From contig JAXMCE010000002.1 in the NCBI GenBank assembly GCA_046349515.1, positions 62,001 to 126,000 on the forward strand: DNA of 64,000 nucleotides. The letters run 5' to 3'. The notes under the pieces were generated by a model. That model saw only the letters and a list, made by a program, of their open reading frames with translations. It had not been told where the DNA came from and did not search any database. Made by a program: the position numbers and the translations under genes. Origin of the DNA: JBGPGW01 sp046349515 (lineage in GTDB: Bacteria > Pseudomonadota > Alphaproteobacteria > CADEGL01). This document shows, piece after piece, positions 17,317-24,816 of this stretch (position 1 is the first letter of the stretch; every line of letters begins with the position of its first letter).

Positions 17317-17335
17317 ACGCAATGGTGCATTGCGT
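17317..17335. promoter_or_regulatory. Palindromic operator-like site 1 (ACGCAAT-N5-ATTGCGT)
   Basis: A perfect 7-base inverted repeat with a 5-base spacer lies in the divergent gap between the aminopeptidase gene and the DUF1127 gene. Its half-site ACGCAAT is identical to that of the second palindrome, whose centre is 66 bases downstream. It lies about 70 bases upstream of the aminopeptidase start, in that gene's promoter region. The repeat is observed; binding by a dimeric regulator is inferred. Confidence 0.5.
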
Positions 17336-17382
17336 CATGGTTTGGCCAAAGATTCGACTTACTAACCATTTATTAAATTGTG

Positions 17383-17401
17383 CGACGCAATAATTGCGTC
17401 G
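17383..17401. promoter_or_regulatory. Palindromic operator-like site 2 (19-base perfect palindrome)
   Basis: CGACGCAAT and ATTGCGTCG form perfect 9-base arms around a single central A. The site lies 31 bases upstream of the DUF1127 ATG, just after an AT-rich tract (17361-17380) that probably contains the -10 region. A protein bound here would cover the transcription start or leader. It shares the ACGCAAT half-site with the palindrome at 17317-17335, which argues that both are targets of one regulator. Confidence 0.55.
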
Positions 17402-17432
17402 ATTTCGTTAATTCTGACAGGAGGTCCGTGAC

Positions 17433-17738
17433 ATGACAGAGACAAACAAAAAGAACGCCCAAGGCAATTCGGCCGATATGGCCGAAACCCTCGGTAGCGG
17501 CTTCCTCGCCGCGGCCGATGCCATGGCCCAGATCGGCGCCCTGATCGGCTCGAGCGCCGCCGGCGTCGCCGCCATCGTGCAGCGCCTGCGTGCCCGAAAT
17601 GAGACGATCGACGCGCTCTCGGGCCTCGACGACGCGATGCTCAAAGACATCGGCGTGCGCCGGCACGAGATTTCGCGCCTTGCCGACGATGTGATCGAGG
17701 GCAACGAGGCCGGACAGCGGCCGAAGCTTGCCGCCTGA
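17433..17738 (+). CDS. DUF1127 (YjiS-like) domain small protein
   Basis: The 101-residue product has a perfect ribosome site (AGGAGGT at 17419-17425, 7 bases before the ATG). Residues 1-50 are Ala/Gly-rich and weakly amphipathic, including GSGFLAAADAMAQIGALIG. The C-terminal ~35 residues match DUF1127: an arginine-rich helix (QRLRARNETIDALSGLDD) followed by MLKDIGVRRHEI. DUF1127 proteins in Alphaproteobacteria have been tied to RNA turnover and phosphate or carbon regulation, but this longer form is not assigned. The upstream gap holds twin palindromes, suggesting tight regulation. Confidence 0.85.
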   Translation: MTETNKKNAQGNSADMAETLGSGFLAAADAMAQIGALIGSSAAGVAAIVQRLRARNETIDALSGLDDAMLKDIGVRRHEISRLADDVIEGNEAGQRPKLAA

Positions 17739-17750
17739 AGCGGCGGGGCT

Positions 17751-17776
17751 GGCGGAGTGGCCTTGGCCGTTCCGCC
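17751..17776. terminator. Bidirectional hairpin between convergent DUF1127 gene and prmA
   Basis: GGCGGA-GT-GGCC-TT-GGCC-GT-TCCGCC folds into a 12-pair stem (two G-T wobbles in the middle) with a tiny loop. It lies 13 bases after the DUF1127 stop and 10 bases from the prmA stop, exactly where a shared terminator is expected. There is no clear T-run on either side, so it may need Rho or act as an RNA-stabilising 3' end. Confidence 0.5.
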
Positions 17777-17785
17777 CGACTGCCT

Positions 17786-18664
17786 TCATCGCTCGTAGAG
17801 GAGCGTCAGCCACTCGCCCACATGGATCGCCTCCCTGAGCCGCAAACCGGCGGCAAGGAAGGCCCCGACCAGGTCTGCCCCCTCCCCCTCGAGAAGCCCT
17901 GACAGCACGACCGCCCCGCCGGGGCGGACGTGGCGCGCGATCGCGCCCGCCAGCACGACAAGGGGTCCGAGCTGGATATTGGCGACGATGAGATCGAAGA
18001 GCGGCGCACGCCCGAGTGCGGGTGAATCGAACCCGCGGCTCACGACCGCCCGCACGTGCCGACCCACCCCATTCGAGCGGATGTTGGCACGCGCAACGCC
18101 AACGGCTGCAGAATCGACATCGGCCGCGACCACTTTGGCACCCCACGTCTTCGCGATCGCGATGGCCAGGATGGCCGAGCCGCAACCGAGATCAAGCGCC
18201 CGCGCGACGTGACGGTCCGGCGCCAACCGGTCGAACGCGCGAAGACAGCCTTCCGTGCTCGCGTGCCTGCCGGTCCCGAAGGCGGCGCCCGCATCGAGCG
18301 CGAGACCGATGGCGCCGCGCGCCACGCGTCCTTTGAAATCGCTGCCGTGGATGAAATAGCGCCCGATCGCGAACGGCGGAAAACTCCGGCGGTTGGCCGC
18401 AAGCCAATCGCGGGGAGCGAGCCGGTCGATCGACACCTCTGGTGCCGCGAGCCCCGCGCTGGCAGCAGCCAGCGCCACGGCGAGAGAGACGGCGGTCTCG
18501 TCCGGCCACTCGCGACCGATGACCTCGACCACGGTCACGCCCGCGCCCCCCTCGAAGGTCGCGACGCTGTCGCCGAATGGCTCGAGCGCCGACATCATCA
18601 CATCGGTCGCATCCGCGGGCACTTTGACGAGCAACCGCCAGAGCGACGACGTCGGGCCGGTCAC
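17786..18664 (-). CDS. prmA: Ribosomal protein L11 methyltransferase
   Basis: PrmA trimethylates ribosomal protein L11 using S-adenosylmethionine. The 292-residue protein has the expected AFGTGRHASTEG segment, motif I as ALDLGCGSAILAIAIAK, the acidic ribose-binding VVAADVDSAAV strand, and the DLIVANIQLGPLVVLAG catalytic loop that replaces NILxxPL. The C-terminus GEWLTLLYER is also typical. It stands alone on the minus strand, convergent with the DUF1127 gene and divergent from the EamA genes. Closely related protein lysine methyltransferases exist, but length and N-terminal domain favour PrmA. Confidence 0.92.
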   Translation of the reverse strand: MTGPTSSLWRLLVKVPADATDVMMSALEPFGDSVATFEGGAGVTVVEVIGREWPDETAVSLAVALAAASAGLAAPEVSIDRLAPRDWLAANRRSFPPFAIGRYFIHGSDFKGRVARGAIGLALDAGAAFGTGRHASTEGCLRAFDRLAPDRHVARALDLGCGSAILAIAIAKTWGAKVVAADVDSAAVGVARANIRSNGVGRHVRAVVSRGFDSPALGRAPLFDLIVANIQLGPLVVLAGAIARHVRPGGAVVLSGLLEGEGADLVGAFLAAGLRLREAIHVGEWLTLLYER

Positions 18665-18787
18665 GGCGATGCCTCCCCGCGGTCGCGACCCACCTTGCGA
18701 CGTCGGGTGAGTGTGGCCAGAGTGAGCCCGCCCGCTCGATGCGGCGCCGGCCCGCTCGGCATCCCGCCGTCAGGTCCTATCGTTCCC

Positions 18788-19694
18788 ATGGAGCATCTTC
18801 CTGCACCATCCCCTGGTCCTACGCGGCATCCTACTCACGATCGCCGCCTGGTCGCTCTTCCCTGCGCTCGATGCCATCGCGAAATATCTCAGCGGCGACT
18901 ATTCCGTCATCGAGATCGCGTGGGCCCGCTTCCTCGCGCAGTTCATCGCCGCTGCCGCCTTACTCGGCCCGCACCGGGTGCGGCGCGCCCTCCGGACCCG
19001 CCACAGGAAACTCCAGTTCGCCCGCTCGCTCGGCTTCGGAGTCCATACGGCGCTGTTCCTCGTCGCCATCACGTTTCTCCCGCTGGCCGATGCGATCGCC
19101 GTCCTCTTCGTGGGCCCCCTCTTGGTGACGGCGCTCTCCGCCCCGCTCCTCGGCGAGAAGGTCGGAGCTGCGCGCTGGGCCGGCGTCCTGGCCGGCTTCA
19201 TCGGCGCGCTCGTCATCATCCGGCCGGGGTTCGGCGTCTTCCATTGGGCAATGGTTCTCGTCCTCTTGAGCGCCGCGTGCCTCGCCCTCTACCAGCTCAC
19301 GACTCGCGAATTGAGCAACCATGAAGACCCGCTGACCACGCTGTTCTACACGCCGGCCGCCGGGCTTGTCGTCCTGAGCGTCGCCGTGCCGTTCGTCTGG
19401 ACCGTCCCTGCCAGGGGCGACGTGCTCCTGATGGCGTTCATGGGCGGCGTCGGCGCCCTCGGCCATTTCATGCTGATCAAGGCCTACGAAACCGCCGAAG
19501 CGTCGAGCCTGGCGCCCTTCTCCTACGTCCTCATCGTCAGCGCGACGTTCTTCGGCTACGCGGTGTTCGGCGACGTGCCGGACGGCTGGACGATCCTCGG
19601 CGCGCTTATCGTCATCGGCAGCGGAGTTTACATCGGCAGGATCGAGGCGCGTCAGGAACGCGTCTCCGCCGCGGCGGTGGAGCGGATGGGATGA
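18788..19694 (+). CDS. EamA/DMT family transporter, copy 1, with apparent +1 frameshift near the start
   Basis: The long frame (18792-19694) encodes a ten-helix EamA permease matching copies 2 and 3, including FVGPLLVTALSAPLLGEKVGAARW and LTTLFYTPAAG. However, it has no ATG, GTG or TTG before an internal GTG at 18978, which would delete the first two helices. An ATG at 18788 lies in the neighbouring frame. Removing one C from the CCCC run at 18810-18813 joins that ATG to RGILLTIAAWSLFPALDAIAKYL and gives a 301-residue protein, close to copies 2 (297) and 3 (302). Either the assembly has an indel or the gene is freshly frameshifted. The stop overlaps copy 2 (ATGA). The substrate is unknown. 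Confidence 0.78.
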
Positions 19695-20584
19695 AACCCG
19701 CCGCACCCCTCGCGTTTCGCGGCATCCTCCTCATGATCCTCGCCGTCTCTCTCTTCCCGATCGCGGACGGGATCGCCAAGCGCCTGACGAGCGAGATCCC
19801 GATCATGCAGATCATCTGGGGCCGCTACGCGTTCCAGATGGTCTTCATCCTTTTCTACATCGGCGTCGCCCATCCCTGGCGCGTGGTGCGGACGGAGCGC
19901 TTCCGGCTTCAGGCGGCGCGCGCTTTCGCCGGCTGGGCCTCCAATATCCCGTTCATCACGGCGCTGGCCTTCATTCCCATCGCCGATGCGTTCGCCGCGT
20001 CGCTCGTCGCCCCTCTTATGGTGACGGCCTTGTCGGTTCCGCTCTTGGGCGAGCAGGTCGGAATTCGACGCTGGACGGCAGTCGCCTTCGGATTCGCGGG
20101 CGCGCTCATCGTCGCGCGGCCCGGCCTCGGTCTCGTCCACTGGGCGACCATGCTGCCGCTGGCCTCCGCCGCTCTCTTCGCCTTCTACCAGATCGGCGCC
20201 CGCCAGCTTGCGTCGACCGACCGAGCGACGACGACGTTCTTCTACGCGACCACCGTGGGGTTCGTGATCAATTCCGTCATACTGCCCTTCGTCTGGGTGC
20301 CCATGTCGCTCGAACTCTGGGGTCTCATGGCGCTCATGGGGCTTCTCTTCGCCCTCTCGCACCTCGCGCTCACCAAGGCCTTCGACTTCGGCGCCGCCTC
20401 CGTCCTGGCGCCCTTCGTCTATTTCCAGATCGCGAGCGCCACCGTGGTGGGCTTCGTCTTCTTCGGCGATTTGCCGGACCGTTGGACCATTGTCGGCACG
20501 CTCATCGTGATCGCGAGCGGCCTCTACGTGGCCTACCGCGAGAGCCGCATCTCCCTGCCGTTGCGCGCGCGCGAGGGAGCGTGA
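19691..20584 (+). CDS. EamA/DMT family transporter, copy 2
   Basis: This 297-residue inner-membrane protein has ten predicted helices in two EamA repeats (about 10-145 and 155-290). Family segments include RGILLMILAVSLFPIADGIAK, LVAPLMVTALSVPLLGEQVGIRRW and the C-terminal PFVYFQIASATVVGFVFFGDLPD block. Members export amino acids or other small metabolites; no substrate can be read from sequence. Its ATG overlaps the stop of copy 1 by 4 bases, so the two are translationally coupled and could form a hetero-oligomer. Its 3' end overlaps the convergent decarboxylase-like gene by 52 bases. Confidence 0.92.
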   Translation: MKPAAPLAFRGILLMILAVSLFPIADGIAKRLTSEIPIMQIIWGRYAFQMVFILFYIGVAHPWRVVRTERFRLQAARAFAGWASNIPFITALAFIPIADAFAASLVAPLMVTALSVPLLGEQVGIRRWTAVAFGFAGALIVARPGLGLVHWATMLPLASAALFAFYQIGARQLASTDRATTTFFYATTVGFVINSVILPFVWVPMSLELWGLMALMGLLFALSHLALTKAFDFGAASVLAPFVYFQIASATVVGFVFFGDLPDRWTIVGTLIVIASGLYVAYRESRISLPLRAREGA

Positions 20585-21357
20585 CGCGCGTGGCCGTTGG
20601 CGCGTGATGCCGGCTTCATCGTCGCGACCACGCGGCCCCAGCCATTTGCTTCCGTCGCGTAGAAATCACCCGTGATGAAGCCGCCGCCGAGGATTTCGAG
20701 CGGCTTGAACTCATTCAACGGGTCGGTCGCGAGCCCGCGCAGGGTCACCTTGCCGGCACCGAAGCGTTCCGACTTCAAGACGTAATCGGGCGAGGTGTCG
20801 CGCTCGATGATGCGCATCGCCGTGTAGCCCGGGCCGTCGGGCCGCGGCTGCACGTGCATGTTGTAGTGCGGGGTGAGCTTGAGGCGCGGCACGGAGTCGA
20901 CCGACTTCGAGAGATCGACCGAGAGTTCCATGATGGCCTTGCCATGGCGCATCGCCTTCGCCGTCACGACACGGCCGCGCCGGGTCATGGTGATGGCGGC
21001 GTACTTCTTGGGATAGCCCCAGAGATCGCGGCCCGCAGCGATCGCGGCGTCGTTGTTCTCGTACTCGAAGAGATAGTAGCCGCCGAGCCTGCCGCGGAAG
21101 CGGATCGGCAGCACGATCGCCGCGTCCATGAATTGCGCCTTGTCGCAATTGCTGAAGTCGGCGACCGAGACGATGTAGCGGTCGTCCACGCTCTCGAACG
21201 GCGTGCGCTTCAGGTACCTGTCGATGACGCGCCGATTGCCGCGGCAGACGACGTAGAGGATACGGTTGTTCTTGCACTGATAGGGCACGAACGGATCGGG
21301 GATGAGCGGCGACTGCACGGGCATGTTGTTGCCATGCTGCACGGCGAAGGATTTCAC
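20533..21357 (-). CDS. Acetoacetate decarboxylase-like family protein
   Basis: The 274-residue protein matches the acetoacetate decarboxylase (ADC) superfamily. The key segment is RDLWGYPKKYA, whose K117 aligns with the Schiff-base lysine of classical ADC (K115 in the clostridial enzyme). Other matches are FSNCDKAQFMDAAIVLPIRFRG and an EILGGGFITGDFYATEANGW segment near the C-terminus. The GTG at 21357 is chosen because GAGGAGGG lies 7 bases upstream; a GTG at 21393 would add 12 residues. The N-terminal KSFAVQHGNNMP resembles bacterial ADC-like proteins. The Arg-rich tail overlaps copy 2 of the EamA genes. It may act on acetoacetate or on another keto acid. Confidence 0.87.
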   Translation of the reverse strand: MKSFAVQHGNNMPVQSPLIPDPFVPYQCKNNRILYVVCRGNRRVIDRYLKRTPFESVDDRYIVSVADFSNCDKAQFMDAAIVLPIRFRGRLGGYYLFEYENNDAAIAAGRDLWGYPKKYAAITMTRRGRVVTAKAMRHGKAIMELSVDLSKSVDSVPRLKLTPHYNMHVQPRPDGPGYTAMRIIERDTSPDYVLKSERFGAGKVTLRGLATDPLNEFKPLEILGGGFITGDFYATEANGWGRVVATMKPASRANGHARHAPSRARNGREMRLSR

Positions 21358-21364
21358 GGCGGCA

Positions 21365-21372
21365 CCCTCCTC
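21365..21372 (-). promoter_or_regulatory. Ribosome binding site that sets the decarboxylase-like gene start
   Basis: The minus strand reads GAGGAGGG here, a near-perfect Shine-Dalgarno sequence 7 bases before the GTG at 21357. The alternative GTG at 21393 has no such site. The call decides the start of the acetoacetate decarboxylase-like gene. Confidence 0.7.
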
Positions 21373-21529
21373 GGTTTCGGCGATGAGAGCCACATCGCAC
21401 CCGTCTCGACTCTAGCGGCGCAGGCTTCGGATTCCAACGAATCCAACCCGCCGATCTCGGAGCGTTCGGGCTTGCCGCGAGTGCCTATCACTCTCGCCAT
21501 CGGACGCAGACACCTGTATGCCGTAGGGC

Positions 21530-22438
21530 ATGACGTCGCAGCGCGCCACAACCGACGGCGGTCGGGCCCTCTCGGGCATCCTCTTCCTTCTCGCGGCCCT
21601 CTTCATCTTCACGGTGATGGACGCGATCGCGAAGTACCTGACCGCCGACTATCCCGTCATCTTCATCATGTGGGTGCGTTACGCCTTCCAGTTCGGCTTC
21701 GTCCTGGCCCTCGCACTCCGCGCACGCGCGCGCCTCGTGCCGCGGACCGCCCGGCTCGGCCTTCAGGTCGGCCGCGCCATCCTCAATGTCGCCTCGACCT
21801 TTCTGTTCATCTTCGCGTTGCGCTTCGTGGCGCTGGCGGACGCGGTCGCGCTCACGACCGTGGGCCCCCTGTTCCTCACGGCGCTCTCGGTTCCACTCCT
21901 CGGCGAGAAGGTCGGCATCCGCCGCTGGACCGCCGTCGTCGTCGGCTTCGCAGGCGCCCTCATCATTCTCCGGCCCGGCCTCGGAGTCGTTCACTGGGCG
22001 GGCTCGATCCTGATGCTCTCTTCGCTCGTCTATGCGCTCTACCAGATCGCGACGCGCATCGTCGCCCGGAGCGACGCGGCCCTGACCACCCTTTTCTACA
22101 CGACGGCGGTCGGTGTCGTTCTCTCGTCGGCGATCGTCCCCTTCGAGTGGAAATCGGCACCGCTCGAGGTCTGGCTGCTTCTCGTCGTGCAGGGCGGGCT
22201 CGGCGCGCTCGCGCACCTTTCCCTCATCACCGCCTTCGAGCGCGTTGCGGTCTCGACCATCGCGCCGTTCAACTATGCCGCGGTCGTCATGGCGACGGTC
22301 GTCGGCTACGCCGTCTTCGGCACGTTCCCCGACCGCTGGACGATCCTCGGCACGCTCGTCGTCGTGGCTTCGGGACTTTATGTCATCTACCGCGAGGCCG
22401 TGCGCCGTCGCGAGCGCCAGGAAGAGGCGGCGCCGTAA
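21530..22438 (+). CDS. EamA/DMT family transporter, copy 3
   Basis: A 302-residue ten-helix EamA permease, the third paralog in 3.7 kb. It shares MDAIAKYLTADYPVIFIMWVRY, VGPLFLTALSVPLLGEKVGIRRW, RPGLGVVHWAG and LTTLFYT with copies 1 and 2, so the trio arose by duplication within one lineage. It is separated from copies 1-2 by the minus-strand decarboxylase-like gene and starts 172 bases from that gene's start, implying its own promoter. The intergenic region holds a GGATTC-CAAC-GAATCC repeat (21429-21444) containing two GANTC sites, the CcrM methylation target. The substrate is unknown. Confidence 0.92.
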   Translation: MTSQRATTDGGRALSGILFLLAALFIFTVMDAIAKYLTADYPVIFIMWVRYAFQFGFVLALALRARARLVPRTARLGLQVGRAILNVASTFLFIFALRFVALADAVALTTVGPLFLTALSVPLLGEKVGIRRWTAVVVGFAGALIILRPGLGVVHWAGSILMLSSLVYALYQIATRIVARSDAALTTLFYTTAVGVVLSSAIVPFEWKSAPLEVWLLLVVQGGLGALAHLSLITAFERVAVSTIAPFNYAAVVMATVVGYAVFGTFPDRWTILGTLVVVASGLYVIYREAVRRRERQEEAAP

Positions 22439-22450
22439 CCCGAGAATCCG

Positions 22451-24721
22451 CTAGGCGGCCGCGACGAAACTCGCGATCACCTTCTTCCGCCCCGCCTTCT
22501 CGAAATCGATGTCGAGCTTGTTGTCCTCGACCGCGCGGATGCGGCCATAGCCGAATTTCTGGTGGAAGACCCGGTCGCCAACCGAGAAGGCGCCCGAGCG
22601 ATGGGACCGCTGTTTGGCCCCTGCCTCGCCGAACGGCACACCGCCGCGCCCCTCGAGCCGCGGCGCGCGGCGCGGAGCGAAACTGATCCGGTCGTCGTCG
22701 ATGGACGCCCCCGTCGCGCCGTAGAGCCCCGGCTCGGACGCCACGTCCACATGGCCGGGCGGCAACTCGTCGATGAAGCGCGAGGGGATGGCGCTCTGCC
22801 AGAGGTTGTGGACGCGTCGGTTGGCGGCGAAGCTCACGCTCGCCCGGCGGCGGGCGCGCGTGAGGCCCACATAGGCAAGACGCCGCTCCTCCTCGAGCGC
22901 CGCCGTGCCGCCCGATTCGAGCGCGCGCTGGTGGGGGAAGAGCCCCTCCTCCCAGCCCGGCAGGAACACCGTGCCGAACTCGAGACCCTTGGCGCTGTGG
23001 AGCGTCATGATGTTGACCATGTCGCCGCCCGCGGCGGCGTTTCCCTCCGTCACGAGCGCCACGTGCTCGAGGAACCCGCCGAGCGAATCGAACTCCTCCA
23101 TGGCGGCGACGAGCTCCTTCAGGTTCTCGAGCCGGCCCGGCGCCTCTGGAGTTTTCGAGGCCTTCCACATCTCGGTGTAGCCCGATTCGTCGAGGACGAT
23201 GCGCGCGAGATCGGCATGGGGCTCGGCGGTCGCGACCTTCCGCCAGCGGTCGAGATCGAGAAGAAAGCCCGAGAGAGCCTTCCGCGCCTGGGGCTTGAGT
23301 TCGTCGGTCTCGACGAGCCGACGCGCCGCCTCGACGAGCGAGATCCCGTCGGCGCGCGCGAGCCGGTTCAAGGCTTGAAGCGTCGATTCGCCGATGCCGC
23401 GGCGCGGCGTGTTGACGATTCGCTCGAAGGCCAGGCTGTCGGCCGTCTGATGAATGAGGCGGAGATAGGCCAGCGCGTCGCGGATCTCCTGCCGCTCGTA
23501 GAAGCGCGGACCGCCGATGACGCGGTAGGGGATGCCGAGGGTGATGAAACGCTCCTCGAATTCGCGGGTCTGGAAGCTGGCGCGGACGAGGATCGCGATG
23601 TCGGCGAGGCGCGAACCCTGGCGCTGCAAGGCCTCGATGTCGTCGGCGATGGCACGCGCCTCTTCCTCGCCGTCCCACACGCCGCGCACGGTGATCTTGT
23701 CGCCGGCTTCACCCGCGCTCCACAGCGTCTTGCCGAGCCGCCCCTCGTTGTGGGCGATGAGGCCCGAGGCGGCCGACAAGATGTGCTGGGTCGAGCGGTA
23801 GTTCTGCTCGAGGCGGACGATCTGGGCGCCCGGAAAATCGCGCTCGAAGCGCAGGATGTTCGCGATCTCCGCGCCGCGCCAGCTGTAGATCGACTGGTCG
23901 TCGTCTCCCACGCAGCAGATGTTGCGCGAGCCCTGGGCGAGCAGGCGCAGCCAGAGATACTGCGCCACGTTCGTGTCCTGGTACTCGTCGACGAGGATGT
24001 AACGGAATTGCTCCTGGTAGCGGCGCGCGACGTCCGGATGGGCCGTGAAGAGCTCGAGCGCGTGAAGCAACAAATCGCCGAAATCGCAGGCGTTGAAGGC
24101 CTTGAGGCGCTCCTGGTACTCGCGGTAGAGCTCGATCATCCGCCCGCCCGCGACTTCGCCCGCATCGGCCGCGGACAGCTTGCCGGGCGTCAAGCCCCGA
24201 TCCTTCCAGCGCTCGATCACCGCGTGGACCGCGCGCGCGGGCCAACGCTTGTCGTCGATTTGGGCCGCCTTGACGATCTGGCCCAAGAGCCGGAGCTGGT
24301 CATCGGTGTCGAGGATCGTGAAGTTGGGCGTGAGGCCGAGAAGCTCCGCGTGGCGCCGCAGCATGCGCGCGCAGAGAGAGTGGAACGTGCCGAGCCACAG
24401 CCCCTCGACGGCGCCGCCGATCTCGGCGGCGACGCGCTCCTTCATCTCGCGCGCGGCCTTGTTGGTGAAGGTGACGGCCAGGATCTGGCTCGGCCAGGCA
24501 CGGCGCGTCGCAAGGATGTGGGCAAGGCGCGTGGTTAGGACACGCGTCTTGCCGGTTCCGGCGCCCGCGAGAACGAGAAGCGGGCCCTCGAGCGTCTCGA
24601 CGGCCTGGCGCTGGGATTCGTTGAGCCCGGCGAGATAACGCGTACTCGCCACCGCCGCCCGCTCCGAGATCGGCGCCGCGGTCTCCACGCTGTCATCGGT
24701 GAGAGCAAAGGGATCGGACAT
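22451..24721 (-). CDS. uvrD: UvrD/PcrA-type superfamily 1 DNA helicase
   Basis: The 756-residue 3'-5' helicase unwinds DNA in nucleotide excision and mismatch repair. It shows motif I as VLAGAGTGKTRVLTTRLAHIL near 52-72, motif II as ILVDEYQDTNVAQY, motif III as VGDDDQSIYSWRGA, motif IV QNYRSTQHIL, and motifs V-VI in MTLHSAKGLEF and EERRLAYVGLTRARRR. The C-terminal VGDRVFHQKFGYGRI domain is the PcrA/UvrD Tudor-like RNA-polymerase-binding segment. The start at 24721 is preceded by a TGCTATAAA extended -10 that leaves almost no leader. mutL, a partner in mismatch repair, lies at 53044-54828. Confidence 0.96.
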   Translation of the reverse strand: MSDPFALTDDSVETAAPISERAAVASTRYLAGLNESQRQAVETLEGPLLVLAGAGTGKTRVLTTRLAHILATRRAWPSQILAVTFTNKAAREMKERVAAEIGGAVEGLWLGTFHSLCARMLRRHAELLGLTPNFTILDTDDQLRLLGQIVKAAQIDDKRWPARAVHAVIERWKDRGLTPGKLSAADAGEVAGGRMIELYREYQERLKAFNACDFGDLLLHALELFTAHPDVARRYQEQFRYILVDEYQDTNVAQYLWLRLLAQGSRNICCVGDDDQSIYSWRGAEIANILRFERDFPGAQIVRLEQNYRSTQHILSAASGLIAHNEGRLGKTLWSAGEAGDKITVRGVWDGEEEARAIADDIEALQRQGSRLADIAILVRASFQTREFEERFITLGIPYRVIGGPRFYERQEIRDALAYLRLIHQTADSLAFERIVNTPRRGIGESTLQALNRLARADGISLVEAARRLVETDELKPQARKALSGFLLDLDRWRKVATAEPHADLARIVLDESGYTEMWKASKTPEAPGRLENLKELVAAMEEFDSLGGFLEHVALVTEGNAAAGGDMVNIMTLHSAKGLEFGTVFLPGWEEGLFPHQRALESGGTAALEEERRLAYVGLTRARRRASVSFAANRRVHNLWQSAIPSRFIDELPPGHVDVASEPGLYGATGASIDDDRISFAPRRAPRLEGRGGVPFGEAGAKQRSHRSGAFSVGDRVFHQKFGYGRIRAVEDNKLDIDFEKAGRKKVIASFVAAA

Positions 24722-24729
24722 CCGGACGA

Positions 24730-24738
24730 TTTATAGCA
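24730..24738 (-). promoter_or_regulatory. Extended -10 for uvrD, nearly leaderless
   Basis: The minus strand reads TGCTATAAA, matching the TGnTATAAT extended -10. Transcription would begin about 7 bases downstream, within a few bases of the uvrD ATG at 24721. No convincing -35 or ribosome site is visible. A leaderless or near-leaderless mRNA is therefore plausible but unproven. Confidence 0.35.
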
Positions 24739-24816
24739 TGGTCGCGCGAGCGTCCATCACTCTCGATCGAGGCCCCTTGCTTGACACGCCGCACGCGCGA
24801 GTCGAGCTTCGGCACC

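Noticed and set aside
18056..19324. A 422-residue plus-strand ORF across prmA and the EamA copy 1 start.
   Set aside because: It is antisense to prmA and then reads EamA DNA in the wrong frame; only its ATG at 18788 is useful, as the probable true start after a 1-base frameshift.
22562..24538. A 658-residue plus-strand ORF antisense to uvrD.
   Set aside because: No domain is visible, and helicase motifs on the opposite strand are complete.
24781..24816. A perfect TTGACA at 24781 as a -35 for the AstE-like gene.
   Set aside because: No -10 lies at the right distance and the ATG is only 31 bases away, leaving no room for a normal promoter.
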